A DNA stretch of 64,000 nucleotides from Flavobacterium hercynium (GTDB taxonomy: Bacteria > Bacteroidota > Bacteroidia > Flavobacteriales > Flavobacteriaceae): the NCBI RefSeq assembly GCF_002217285.1, contig NZ_MUGW01000022.1, positions 62,001 through 126,000 of the forward strand. Reading direction: 5' to 3'. The translations under genes and the position numbers were made by a program. Below are positions 42,237 to 51,242 of this stretch, piece by piece (the first letter of the stretch is position 1; every line of letters begins with the position of its first letter). The notes below the pieces were generated by a model. That model was not told the DNA's origin. It did no database searches and saw only the letters and a program-made list of their open reading frames with translations.

Positions 42237-44687
42237 ATGAAACAAACACTTATTAAGACTGCAAGAGTATCACTTTTGACCGCATTAGTGATTTCAAATT
42301 TATCATGGAATACAGCTACGGGGGACGAAACGAATCCGCCAAAGCTTACCATCAAAGGATTTACATTTACGGATTATAACAGAAATGGAAAATTAGACCT
42401 TTGGGAAGATACTCGTTTAAGCGCTAATGAAAGAATTGAAGCGATCATTAAACAAATGACCAATGCAGAAAAAGCAGAATTATTAATCGGAACCGGAATG
42501 CCGGGAATAGAAGTTCTTACAGGTCCTGTGGGAGATTCTAAACAAGGATTAGTTCCAGGAGCAGCTGGAGGAACAGCTTCTTTTGACCGATTTGGTATTC
42601 CTGCAACGGTAGTGGCTGATGGTCCTGCTGGTCTGAGAATTGCTCCAACAAGAGAAAATGACACTAAAACCTATTATGCAACAGCATTTCCGGTAGGAAC
42701 AGCATTGGCTTCGACCTGGAACAAAGCACTTTTAGAAGAGGTTGGAAAAGCAATGGGAAATGAAGTAAAAGAATATGGTGTAGACGTTTTGCTTGCACCG
42801 GCTTTGAACATCAATAGAAATCCATTGAACGGAAGAAACTTCGAATATTATTCTGAGGATCCTTTAATTTCAGGAAAAACAGCAGCAGCAATCGTAAACG
42901 GAATTCAGTCGCAAGGTGTTGGAACATCAATAAAACACTTTGCTGTAAATAATGAAGAAACGAACCGTTTAACTATTAATGCACACGTTTCTGAAAGAGC
43001 AATTAGAGAATTGTATTTAAAAGGTTTTGAAATCACGGTAAAAGAATCTCAACCTTGGACAGTAATGTCATCTTATAATAAACTAAATGGCGTTTATACT
43101 TCAGACAGCAAAGATTTATTGACAGAAGTTTTAAGAAAAGAATGGGGCTTTAAAGGAATCGTAATGACAGACTGGTTTGGAGGATTCCCTGGTTTCGAAT
43201 CGATTCAGAAAGGTTCAAGTTCTGATGTAGTAAAACAAATGAATGCAGGAAACGACCTTTTGATGCCGGGAATTCCAGTGCAAAAGAAAGCGTTGATCGA
43301 AGCATTAAACTCAGGTAAATTATCTCAGGAAGTTGCTAATACTAACGTGAGAAGAATTTTAGAATTCGTTTTCCGTACGCCAACATTTGCAAAATACAAA
43401 TACAGCGACAAACCAGACTTGGTTAAGAATGCTGAAATCACCAGAAAAGCAGCAGCTGAAGGAATGATTTTGCTTAAAAACGAGAAAAATGCTTTACCAT
43501 TTGCTGACAAGCAAAAAGAAGTTTCTTTATTTGGTGTTACTTCTTATGCCTGGATTACAGGTGGAACAGGAAGTGGAAGTGTAAACAACAAACACACGGT
43601 TTCTCTTTTAGAAGGTTTTAGCGCAGCAGGATATAAATTAGACAAAGAACTAGTTGATTTGTATACACCTCACGCTGAAAAAGAAGTGGTTGCAGAGAAA
43701 GAAAGAAGAAAAGCAAGAGGAATTCTGGCATTGCCTGAAAGACTTCCTGAAATGAAAATGGATGATGCTTTTATTGCTAAAAAAGCGGCATCTTCAGAAA
43801 TTGCTTTCGTGACTTTAGGAAGAAATTCCGGAGAAGGCGGAGACAGAGTAGTAGATAATGACTTTAATATGGCAACAGAAGAAATTGAAATGCTAGATAA
43901 GATTTCAAAAGCTTTTCATGCTAAAGGTAAAAAAGTAGTAGTTATTTTAAACATTGGTGGTGTTATTGAAACAGCATCATGGAAAGATAAAGTAGATGCT
44001 ATTTTATTAGCATGGCAGCCAGGTCAGGAAGGCGGACACTCTGTTGCAGATGTTGTGGCAGGAAAAATTAGTCCATCAGGAAAATTAACAATGACTTTTC
44101 CGGTAAAATATTCAGATACACCTTCAGCTAAAAACTTCCCTGGAATTCCGGTAGAGAATCCAAAAGAAGTTACGTATCAGGAAGGAATCTATGTAGGATA
44201 CCGTTATTTTAATACCTTCAATGTAAAACCATCTTATGAGTTTGGTTTTGGAAGTTCTTATACGACTTTTGAATTTTCTGATGTAAAATTAAGTTCACCA
44301 ACTTTTACAGATAAACTAACGGTTTCAGTTATTGTAAAAAATACAGGAAAAACAGCTGGTAAAGAAGTAGTTCAGTTATATCTTGCTGCACCATCAAAAT
44401 CTATTGATAAACCAAAAGAAGAATTAAAAGCTTTTGGAAAAACAAAAGAATTAAAACCGGGTGAAAGTGAAACTATAAAATTGACATTAGCTCCAAAAGA
44501 TTTAGCGTCATTTTTAGAAAACAAAAGCGCGTGGATTGCAGAAGCAGGAACATACAAAGTTTTAGTGGGAGCATCTTCTTTAGATATTAAAAAAGCAGTA
44601 GAATTTTCTGTTGCCAAAGAGATTACAGTTGAAAAAGTAAAAAAATCATTTGCTTTAGATACCCAATTTACTGAGCTTAAGCCTTAA
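42237..44687 (+). CDS. GH3 beta-glycosidase
   Basis: An 816-residue exported enzyme with a signal sequence (about 1-29). An EF-hand-like loop DYNRNGKLDLWE (residues 43-54) precedes the catalytic GH3 domain with KHFAVNNEETNR, and the nucleophile is Asp312 in GIVMTDWFGG. The second domain has AAEGMILLKNEKNALPF and GGTGSGSVNN, and a fibronectin-III-like C-terminal domain runs from about 665. Typical of beta-glucosidases or beta-xylosidases that act on exported oligosaccharides. It follows the esterase by 27 bases and is closed by a terminator at 44718-44768. Confidence 0.93.
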   Translation: MKQTLIKTARVSLLTALVISNLSWNTATGDETNPPKLTIKGFTFTDYNRNGKLDLWEDTRLSANERIEAIIKQMTNAEKAELLIGTGMPGIEVLTGPVGDSKQGLVPGAAGGTASFDRFGIPATVVADGPAGLRIAPTRENDTKTYYATAFPVGTALASTWNKALLEEVGKAMGNEVKEYGVDVLLAPALNINRNPLNGRNFEYYSEDPLISGKTAAAIVNGIQSQGVGTSIKHFAVNNEETNRLTINAHVSERAIRELYLKGFEITVKESQPWTVMSSYNKLNGVYTSDSKDLLTEVLRKEWGFKGIVMTDWFGGFPGFESIQKGSSSDVVKQMNAGNDLLMPGIPVQKKALIEALNSGKLSQEVANTNVRRILEFVFRTPTFAKYKYSDKPDLVKNAEITRKAAAEGMILLKNEKNALPFADKQKEVSLFGVTSYAWITGGTGSGSVNNKHTVSLLEGFSAAGYKLDKELVDLYTPHAEKEVVAEKERRKARGILALPERLPEMKMDDAFIAKKAASSEIAFVTLGRNSGEGGDRVVDNDFNMATEEIEMLDKISKAFHAKGKKVVVILNIGGVIETASWKDKVDAILLAWQPGQEGGHSVADVVAGKISPSGKLTMTFPVKYSDTPSAKNFPGIPVENPKEVTYQEGIYVGYRYFNTFNVKPSYEFGFGSSYTTFEFSDVKLSSPTFTDKLTVSVIVKNTGKTAGKEVVQLYLAAPSKSIDKPKEELKAFGKTKELKPGESETIKLTLAPKDLASFLENKSAWIAEAGTYKVLVGASSLDIKKAVEFSVAKEITVEKVKKSFALDTQFTELKP

Positions 44688-44717
44688 GTACAGTAAGAAT
44701 ACAATAAATTTCTGTTG

Positions 44718-44772
44718 AAATGATTTCACTTGAATATTCAATTTGAATAGGAGAGTGAAATCATTTTTTTTA
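44718..44772 (+). terminator. Terminator after the second GH3 gene
   Basis: Perfect 13-base arms AAATGATTTCACT and AGTGAAATCATTT around a 23-base loop are followed by T residues. Confidence 0.85.
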
Positions 44773-44913
44773 TGGCAAAATTTGTTTGTTATTTTTACAA
44801 ATTATAGCATTAGAAGCCTTTTTACTTTTTACGATTATCTTTTTACCTTTTTCAGGAATAAAATTAAAACATGATAGCACTATAAATAGTTCATTATTGT
44901 ATAATCACTTTCT

Positions 44914-44921
44914 TATATTTG
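44914..44921 (+). promoter_or_regulatory. -7 box of the DUF6377 regulator gene
   Basis: TATATTTG fits TAnnTTTG and lies 26 bases before the TTG start at 44948. No clear TTTG is present at -33. Confidence 0.5.
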
Positions 44922-44947
44922 TAAGTCTCATTTAGCTTTTAATTAGT

Positions 44948-46594
44948 TTGAAAAAATATCTTTTATTTCTTGTTGCTTTTGTATTGTATTATCCCGTTCA
45001 TGCATCGGATAGTACAGCCGTTATTTTAGAAAAATTAAATGAAGCTTTAAAAAACAAACAACACTACGTTCAGATAAAAGAAGAACGGATTTTAAATTTC
45101 AAAAGAATTAAATCAGATGCTTTAACCCAAGAGCAGGAGTACAATTACAATAAAACCCTATTCACAGAATATCAGAAGTTCAATTCAGATTCGGCTATTT
45201 TTTATGTCAAAAAGAATCTTAAAATTGCAGAGGAACTTCAAAATCAAACCTTCATTGATATTGCAAACCTGCAATTGGTAACACTTTATTCTTCTTCCGG
45301 AAAATACCGTGAGTCGGAGACAATTTTAAAAAGTATCGATAAAAATAAGTTGTCAAAATCTTTACTTCCGATGTATTTTATTGCTTACAGGGAGTTTTAT
45401 GAACATTATGCTGCCAACAGTTACAATATTAAATATGTTGAGCAGATCGAAAAATACCGCGATTCATTACTAACTGTTTTAGATCCTAAAGGTCTGCAAT
45501 TTCAAATTACGAAGATTCAGAAAAATATTTACCGCAAAGAATTGGTCACTGCCCAAAAGAAATTGATGGTGCTGCTCCGTGGAATCGACGAAAATCATGC
45601 TCAATATGCAATGATAACCTATCTTTTAGGAAGTATCTATGAAGATACACATCAATTAGAATTACAAAAAAAATATTATGCACTTTCCGCGACTGCTGAT
45701 CTAAAGAATGCCAATAAAGACAATGCTTCATTACAGGAATTGGCTGCCGTTTTTTATGAAATGGGCGATGTAGATATGGCGTATAAATTAACGCAATCTG
45801 CAATTGAGGATGCGTTGTATTGCAACGTTCAGTTTCGTACTCTTTTAATGTCTGAGGTGTATTCGATTATCAATACTGTCTATCTGGAAAAAGAAGCCAA
45901 GAGAAAAACAGAATTACAATTGTATTTGTTGTGCATAAGTTTGTTATCGGTATTTTTAATCATTGCCGTGATTTATGTGTACAAACAAATGAAAAAAGTA
46001 TCCAGAATTCGTGGAGAGCTTTATGAAACCAGTCAAAAACTGGCAGAACTAAACAAAGATATTACCGAAACAAACAAACAATTGCAGGAGCGAAACTCTC
46101 AATTGTCTGAATCTAATCACGTTAAAGAAGAATATATTGCTCATTTTTTTAATTTGTGTTCGGCTTACATCAATAAGTTAGAAAACTACCGTGTTATCTT
46201 AAACAAAAAAGCAACCGCGAAACAATTTGATGAGATTTACAAAATGTTGAAGTCAACTACTTTGGTAGACAAGGAATTAGAAGAACTCTACAAGAATTTT
46301 GATATTATCTTTCTGAACCTATATCCAACATTTGTAAAAGACTTTAATGATTTGCTTGTTAAAGAGGAACAAATTGTTGTCAAACAAGGAGAATTGCTAA
46401 ACACAGAACTTCGAATTTTTGCGCTAATCCGACTTGGAATTACCGATAGTGTGAAAATTGCGGCATTTTTGAGATACTCTTTAAGTACCATTTACAACTA
46501 CCGAACCAGAGCTCGAAATAAGGCGGCAGTTTCCCGAAATGATTTAGAAGAAATGGTCATGAAAATAGGCTTAATAAGCTTAAAAGTGAAATAA
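44948..46594 (+). CDS. Membrane-bound DUF6377-type transcription regulator
   Basis: A 548-residue protein that appears to start with TTG (MKKYLLFLVAFVLYY, a signal sequence). The periplasmic half (about 20-320) is helical and TPR-like. A membrane helix is at about 322-345, followed by a coiled coil (350-395) and a cytoplasmic domain. The C-terminal IRLGITDSVKIAAFLRYSLS and TIYNYRTRARNK form a helix-turn-helix of the LuxR kind. This layout, periplasmic sensor plus cytoplasmic HTH, is that of SusR-like regulators of glycan operons. It sits between GH3 genes and probably senses a released sugar to switch on the GH3 gene downstream. Confidence 0.83.
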   Translation: MKKYLLFLVAFVLYYPVHASDSTAVILEKLNEALKNKQHYVQIKEERILNFKRIKSDALTQEQEYNYNKTLFTEYQKFNSDSAIFYVKKNLKIAEELQNQTFIDIANLQLVTLYSSSGKYRESETILKSIDKNKLSKSLLPMYFIAYREFYEHYAANSYNIKYVEQIEKYRDSLLTVLDPKGLQFQITKIQKNIYRKELVTAQKKLMVLLRGIDENHAQYAMITYLLGSIYEDTHQLELQKKYYALSATADLKNANKDNASLQELAAVFYEMGDVDMAYKLTQSAIEDALYCNVQFRTLLMSEVYSIINTVYLEKEAKRKTELQLYLLCISLLSVFLIIAVIYVYKQMKKVSRIRGELYETSQKLAELNKDITETNKQLQERNSQLSESNHVKEEYIAHFFNLCSAYINKLENYRVILNKKATAKQFDEIYKMLKSTTLVDKELEELYKNFDIIFLNLYPTFVKDFNDLLVKEEQIVVKQGELLNTELRIFALIRLGITDSVKIAAFLRYSLSTIYNYRTRARNKAAVSRNDLEEMVMKIGLISLKVK

Positions 46595-46799
46595 TTCATT
46601 TTAAAATCACTACTTTTTTTGAGGGTTTTATTTTTTTAAATGTTTGAATTTTAGTATTTTACGTTTTTTATTTACTACTTTTTTTCCTTTAAAAATTCAA
46701 AGCACACTATAACGTTTTAGCTTTACATTATCGTTAAGGAGTTATTTTAGTGAGTGCTTCCTTAATTATAAAAATAAACTTTACTAAATATTTCTAATT

Positions 46800-49016
46800 A
46801 TGTTTAAAAACGTTAAAACAATTTTTGTTTTAATTTTATTGAGTTCGTTCGGTATGAACGCGCAAAATAAAGTTCCGGTTTATCTTGATGATAAAAAGTC
46901 AATTAGTGAACGTGTAGAAGATGCACTTTCAAAAATGACTACAGAAGAAAAAATTGCAATGATTCATGCGCAGTCAAAATTTAGTTCACCAGGAGTACCA
47001 CGTCTGGGAATTCCTGAAAACTGGATGACGGATGGTCCACACGGAATTCGTACTGAAGTTTTATGGGACGAATGGGAGCAGGCAGGATGGACAAATGATT
47101 CTTGTATCGCATTTCCGGCATTAACAGCGCTTTCTGCAACATGGAATAAAGAGTTGTCTTTATTGTATGGAAAATCAATAGGAGAAGAAGCACGTTACCG
47201 TAATAAAAACGTATTATTAGGTCCTGGAGTTAATATTTACAGATCACCATTAAACGGACGTAATTTTGAATACATGGGAGAAGATCCTTTTTTGGCTGCA
47301 AAAATGGTCGTTCCTTATATTAAAGGTGTACAATCAAATGGTGTTGCTGCCTGTGTAAAACACTTTGCTTTAAACAATCAGGAAACAAACCGTAATTCTG
47401 TAAACGTAATTGTTGATGATCGTGCTTTGTACGAAATTTATTTGCCTGCGTTCAAAGCTGCCGTTCAGGAAGGTGATGCATGGTCAATTATGGGGTCTTA
47501 CAATAAATACAAAGGACAGCAATGTTGTCACAACGAATTCTTATTAAACGATATTCTTCGTAAAGAATGGGGATTTAAAGGTGTTGTAGTTTCAGATTGG
47601 GGAGGTGTAAACGATACTAAACAAGCTATTTTTAATGGCTTGGATTTAGAATTTGGTTCTTGGACAAACGGATTGACTTGGGGAACCAGCAATGCGTATG
47701 ATAACTACTATTTGGCAAAACCATATTCTACTATGATTGCTAAAGGTGAAGTAGGAACTAAAGAATTAGATGAAAAAGTACGCAGAGTATTGCGTTTATC
47801 TTTTTTAACTACGATGAACAGAAACAGACCTTTTGGATCTTTTGGAACAAAGGAACATGCTGATGCAGGATTAAAAATTGCTCAGGAAGGAATTGTATTG
47901 CTTCAAAATAAAAACAATGTGTTGCCAATTGACCTTGCTAAAACTAAAAAAATAGCGGTTATTGGAGAGAACGCAATTAAAATGATGACTGTTGGTGGAG
48001 GAAGTTCTTCATTGAAAGCAAGATACGAAATCACGCCACTTGAAGGGTTAAAGAAAAGAATTGGGAATCAGGCAGAAATAGTATATGCTCGTGGATATGT
48101 TGGTGATCCAACAAGTAATTACAATGGTGTTGTAGCTAAAGTAAGTTTAGAAGAAAAGCGTTCGCAAGCGGAATTAACAGCTGAAGCTTTGAAAATTGCT
48201 AAAGATGCTGATGTTGTTTTGTTTATCGGTGGATTGAACAAAAGTGAACATCAGGATGACGAAGGATTTGATCGTAAAGAATTAGGCTTGCCTTATGGTC
48301 AGGATAAATTGATCACTGATTTAGTGAAAGTAAATAAAAACGTTGTTTTTGTAAATATTTCAGGAAACGCTGTAGCAATGCCGTGGGTAAACGAAGTTCC
48401 GGGAATTGTACAAGGATGGTTTTTAGGTACAGAAGCTGGAAATGCTTTGGCTAGTGTATTAGTTGGAGATGTTAATCCATCTGGAAAATTAACATTTACT
48501 TTCCCTGTAAAATTAGCTGATAATGGAGCACATGCTCTAGGAGAATTTCCTGGTGGAGATGATGTAAAATACAATGAAAGCATTTTTGTTGGATACCGTT
48601 GGGCAGACAAGCAAAAAGCAAAACCACTATTTGCTTTCGGTCATGGTTTAAGCTACACTACTTTCGAATACGGAAAAGTGACAGCAGATAAAAAACAATT
48701 AGGTTTAGGAGATCAGATTACATTCTCTGTTACCGTTAAAAACACTGGAAAAAGAGAAGGTTCAGAAATTGTTCAGCTTTACATCAGTGATTTAAAATCA
48801 TCATTACCACGTCCGATCAAAGAATTAAAAGGATTTGAGAAAGTTTCGCTTCAGGCTGGTGAAGAAAAAACAGTAACTTTTACAGTAGATAAAGCTGCTT
48901 TAAGCTTTTTTGATGATAAAAAACACGACTGGGTTGCGGAGCCGGGAGCTTTTGAAGCTATCATAGGAGCATCTGCTACCGATATAAAATCAAAAGTGAG
49001 TTTCTCACTTAAATAA
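46800..49016 (+). CDS. GH3 beta-glucosidase/xylosidase
   Basis: A 738-residue exported enzyme (signal peptide 1-21, GMNAQ). The catalytic domain has KHFALNNQETNRNSV and nucleophile Asp266 in GVVVSDWGGV. The second domain has GIVLLQNKNNVLPI and GGGSSSLKARYEITPLEG, and residues 635-738 form a fibronectin-III-like domain (FSVTVKNTGKREGSEIVQLYI). It lacks the EF-hand-like loop of the other two GH3 enzymes. It stands downstream of the DUF6377 regulator with a 205-base gap and is closed by its own terminator, so it is probably a separate transcript. The sugar specificity is unknown. Confidence 0.94.
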   Translation: MFKNVKTIFVLILLSSFGMNAQNKVPVYLDDKKSISERVEDALSKMTTEEKIAMIHAQSKFSSPGVPRLGIPENWMTDGPHGIRTEVLWDEWEQAGWTNDSCIAFPALTALSATWNKELSLLYGKSIGEEARYRNKNVLLGPGVNIYRSPLNGRNFEYMGEDPFLAAKMVVPYIKGVQSNGVAACVKHFALNNQETNRNSVNVIVDDRALYEIYLPAFKAAVQEGDAWSIMGSYNKYKGQQCCHNEFLLNDILRKEWGFKGVVVSDWGGVNDTKQAIFNGLDLEFGSWTNGLTWGTSNAYDNYYLAKPYSTMIAKGEVGTKELDEKVRRVLRLSFLTTMNRNRPFGSFGTKEHADAGLKIAQEGIVLLQNKNNVLPIDLAKTKKIAVIGENAIKMMTVGGGSSSLKARYEITPLEGLKKRIGNQAEIVYARGYVGDPTSNYNGVVAKVSLEEKRSQAELTAEALKIAKDADVVLFIGGLNKSEHQDDEGFDRKELGLPYGQDKLITDLVKVNKNVVFVNISGNAVAMPWVNEVPGIVQGWFLGTEAGNALASVLVGDVNPSGKLTFTFPVKLADNGAHALGEFPGGDDVKYNESIFVGYRWADKQKAKPLFAFGHGLSYTTFEYGKVTADKKQLGLGDQITFSVTVKNTGKREGSEIVQLYISDLKSSLPRPIKELKGFEKVSLQAGEEKTVTFTVDKAALSFFDDKKHDWVAEPGAFEAIIGASATDIKSKVSFSLK

Positions 49017-49043
49017 TTTCATTATTTCTAAAATTGGTTGGTT

Positions 49044-49083
49044 GTAAAGCTGCAATTGTAAAAAGTTGCAGCTTTACTTTTTT
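49044..49083 (+). terminator. Terminator after the third GH3 gene
   Basis: Perfect 12-base arms GTAAAGCTGCAA and TTGCAGCTTTAC around a 10-base loop are followed by six T. Confidence 0.92.
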
Positions 49084-49252
49084 AAAATTTGTCTTTAGAA
49101 AATTCACCATTAATATATTAATTAAGCGATATGTTTTACCTTATTTTAAATAGCCTCATTAAGATATTAAAGATTTTAATTTAGCCACAGCTTAATTAAT
49201 TCTAATAGCTTAGTTTCAAGAAATAAAATAGTTCTTGTTTAAAAACAGTATT

Positions 49253-49900
49253 ATGAAAAAAGTTATACTTGGTGCTATTATTTTATTTTTAGCACAAAAC
49301 CTTTCGGCGCAAAGCCTAAACAAAATGCAGTGGTTTAATGAACCTGAAAAATGGGAGATTAAAAACAATGCATTAATTATGAATGTTACTGCCAATAGCG
49401 ATTATTGGCGTATTTCGCACTACGGATTTACTGTAGATGATGCTCCATTTTATTACGCAAATTATGGTGGTGAATTTGAGGCAAAAGTAAAATTGACAGG
49501 AAATTATATTGCCCGTTTTGATCAAATGGGATTAATGATTCGTGTAGACGAGAAAAATTACATCAAAACCGGAGTTGAATTTGTAGATGGTAAATTCAAT
49601 ATCAGTACTGTGGTTACACACGACAAAAGCGATTGGAGTGTAACTACCTTAGAAAAAGCACCGCCATTTATCTGGATCAAAGCCGTAAGAAGATTAGATG
49701 CTATCGAAGTATTTTATTCTTTTGATGACAAAACGTATATCATGACACGCAATGCACCCTTAGAGGATAACAAACCTGTTATGGTGGGTTTGATGGCAGC
49801 ATCACCTGACGGAAAAGGTTTTGAAGCTAAATTTGAAAACTTTACCGTTAAGCACCTGCCGGACCAGCGCAGAGCAGAATGGCTTAAAAATCACCAATAA
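49253..49900 (+). CDS. Secreted DUF1349 (concanavalin-like) protein
   Basis: A 215-residue exported protein; the start at 49253 gives the signal peptide MKKVILGAIILFLAQNLSAQ. The body is recognisable as DUF1349: WRISHYGFTVDDAPFYYANYG, then FDQMGLMIRVDEKNYIKTGVEF and GLMAASPDGKGFEAKFENF. This is a beta-jelly-roll fold related to concanavalin-type lectins, suggesting sugar binding or lyase-like activity. It precedes the acyltransferase gene by 32 bases, so the two are probably cotranscribed. No catalytic residues can be named. It fits in the glycan-use region. Confidence 0.85.
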   Translation: MKKVILGAIILFLAQNLSAQSLNKMQWFNEPEKWEIKNNALIMNVTANSDYWRISHYGFTVDDAPFYYANYGGEFEAKVKLTGNYIARFDQMGLMIRVDEKNYIKTGVEFVDGKFNISTVVTHDKSDWSVTTLEKAPPFIWIKAVRRLDAIEVFYSFDDKTYIMTRNAPLEDNKPVMVGLMAASPDGKGFEAKFENFTVKHLPDQRRAEWLKNHQ

Positions 49901-49932
49901 ATAAATCTAACATTTAACCAAAAACCAAAACA

Positions 49933-51069
49933 ATGAGTTCAGTCACTACCGACATTAAACCAAAAAAACATTATGAAATTTTAGATGGTTTACGTGGAGT
50001 TGCCGCAATTTTAGTTGTTGCCTTCCATGTTTTCGAAACGTTTGCCTTAGGAAACCGTTTTGAGCAAATTATCAATCACGGTTATCTTGCCGTTGATTTC
50101 TTTTTTCTTTTATCAGGATTCGTTGTAGCCTATGCTTATGATGATCGCTGGGTAAAGATGACCCAATGGGAATTTTACAAACGACGTTTGATTCGTCTGC
50201 AACCCATGGTCATTATGGGAATGATCATTGGAGCCGCCTTGTTTTATTTTCAGGCTTCAGATACTGTGTTTCCTCAAATAGCAGGAACTCCCGTATGGAA
50301 AGTTATTTTAGTTATGTTAATTGGTTTTACCTTAATTCCTTTGCCTCCATCAGCAGATATTAGAGGTTGGGGAGAAATGCATTCGCTAAATGGTCCTGCA
50401 TGGTCTTTATTTTTCGAGTACATCGCTAATATTTTATATGCTGTACTATTTCGCAGATTTTCTAATAAAGTCCTTTCAATTTTTGTGTTGGTATTTGCTG
50501 TAATGGTCGTTAACTATACCGTTTTTGGTACAAAAGGAGATGTTATTGGCGGATGGTCATTGAACGCGGAACAGTTAAATGTTGGTTTTACCCGTTTGCT
50601 ATATCCATTCTTTGCCGGTATTTTACTTTCTCGTTTAGGAAAATTAATTCACATAAAAGGCGCATTCTGGGCTTGTAGTATTTTGATAACAATCGTTTTG
50701 GCATTGCCTCGTTTTGGAGACGAAAACACGCTTTGGATGAATGGTTTGTACGAATCATTTTGTATTATCTTGATATTCCCGCTTATCGTTGCCATTGGTG
50801 CCGGAGGAGAAATAAAAAATGCATTTTCACTTAAAATTTGTAAAATATTAGGCGACATTTCATATCCAATTTATATTACCCATTATCCACTAATTTATTG
50901 GTTCACAGCTTGGGTTATCGATAATAAAATAACTATGGAAGATGGCTACTTAGTGGGAATTGGAGTAGTTGTAACCAGTATTGTGATCGCTTACTTGTGC
51001 TTAAAATTATATGATGAACCAGTTAGAAACTGGCTTCAAAATAAGTTTCAGAAGAGAGTGGTTGCTTAG
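49933..51069 (+). CDS. Acyltransferase-3 (OafA/YrhL-type) membrane protein
   Basis: A 378-residue inner-membrane acyltransferase with about ten helices. The family hallmark HYEILDGLRGVAAILVVAFH lies at residues 16-35, with the catalytic histidine of the VAFH segment, and FFFLLSGFVVAYAY at about 55-68. Such enzymes add acetyl or other acyl groups to sugars of lipopolysaccharide, exopolysaccharide or peptidoglycan. It probably follows the DUF1349 gene on one transcript. It might acylate a glycan made or taken up here, but nothing in the sequence names the substrate. Confidence 0.9.
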   Translation: MSSVTTDIKPKKHYEILDGLRGVAAILVVAFHVFETFALGNRFEQIINHGYLAVDFFFLLSGFVVAYAYDDRWVKMTQWEFYKRRLIRLQPMVIMGMIIGAALFYFQASDTVFPQIAGTPVWKVILVMLIGFTLIPLPPSADIRGWGEMHSLNGPAWSLFFEYIANILYAVLFRRFSNKVLSIFVLVFAVMVVNYTVFGTKGDVIGGWSLNAEQLNVGFTRLLYPFFAGILLSRLGKLIHIKGAFWACSILITIVLALPRFGDENTLWMNGLYESFCIILIFPLIVAIGAGGEIKNAFSLKICKILGDISYPIYITHYPLIYWFTAWVIDNKITMEDGYLVGIGVVVTSIVIAYLCLKLYDEPVRNWLQNKFQKRVVA

Positions 51070-51242
51070 AAAAGGGGCTAAGGTTCTAAGTTGCTGAGGT
51101 TATTGCAGAAATCATACAGGCTCTTACACTTTGTAAAAACTTAGAACCTTAGCAACTTAGTATCTCAGTACCTAAAAAAGGGAAAGGTTCAAAAGAACCT
51201 TTGTCCCTTTGAACCTTTGCAACTCTGAACCTTTATAAAAAT
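51070..51242. repeat. Double palindrome of AAGGTTC/GAACCTT and CCTTAG words
   Basis: First hairpin: GGTTCTAAGTTGCTGAGG (from 51081) is nearly inverted at 51139-51160 as TTAGAACCTTAGCAACTTAG. Second: GGGAAAGGTTCAAAAG is inverted as AACCTTTGTCCC, followed by GAACCTTTGCAACTCTGAACC. Segments also match the argB-argE gap (CTCAGTACCTAA) and the argB leader (CCTTTGTCCCTTTG). It separates convergent genes but has no ordinary terminator. Confidence 0.7.
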
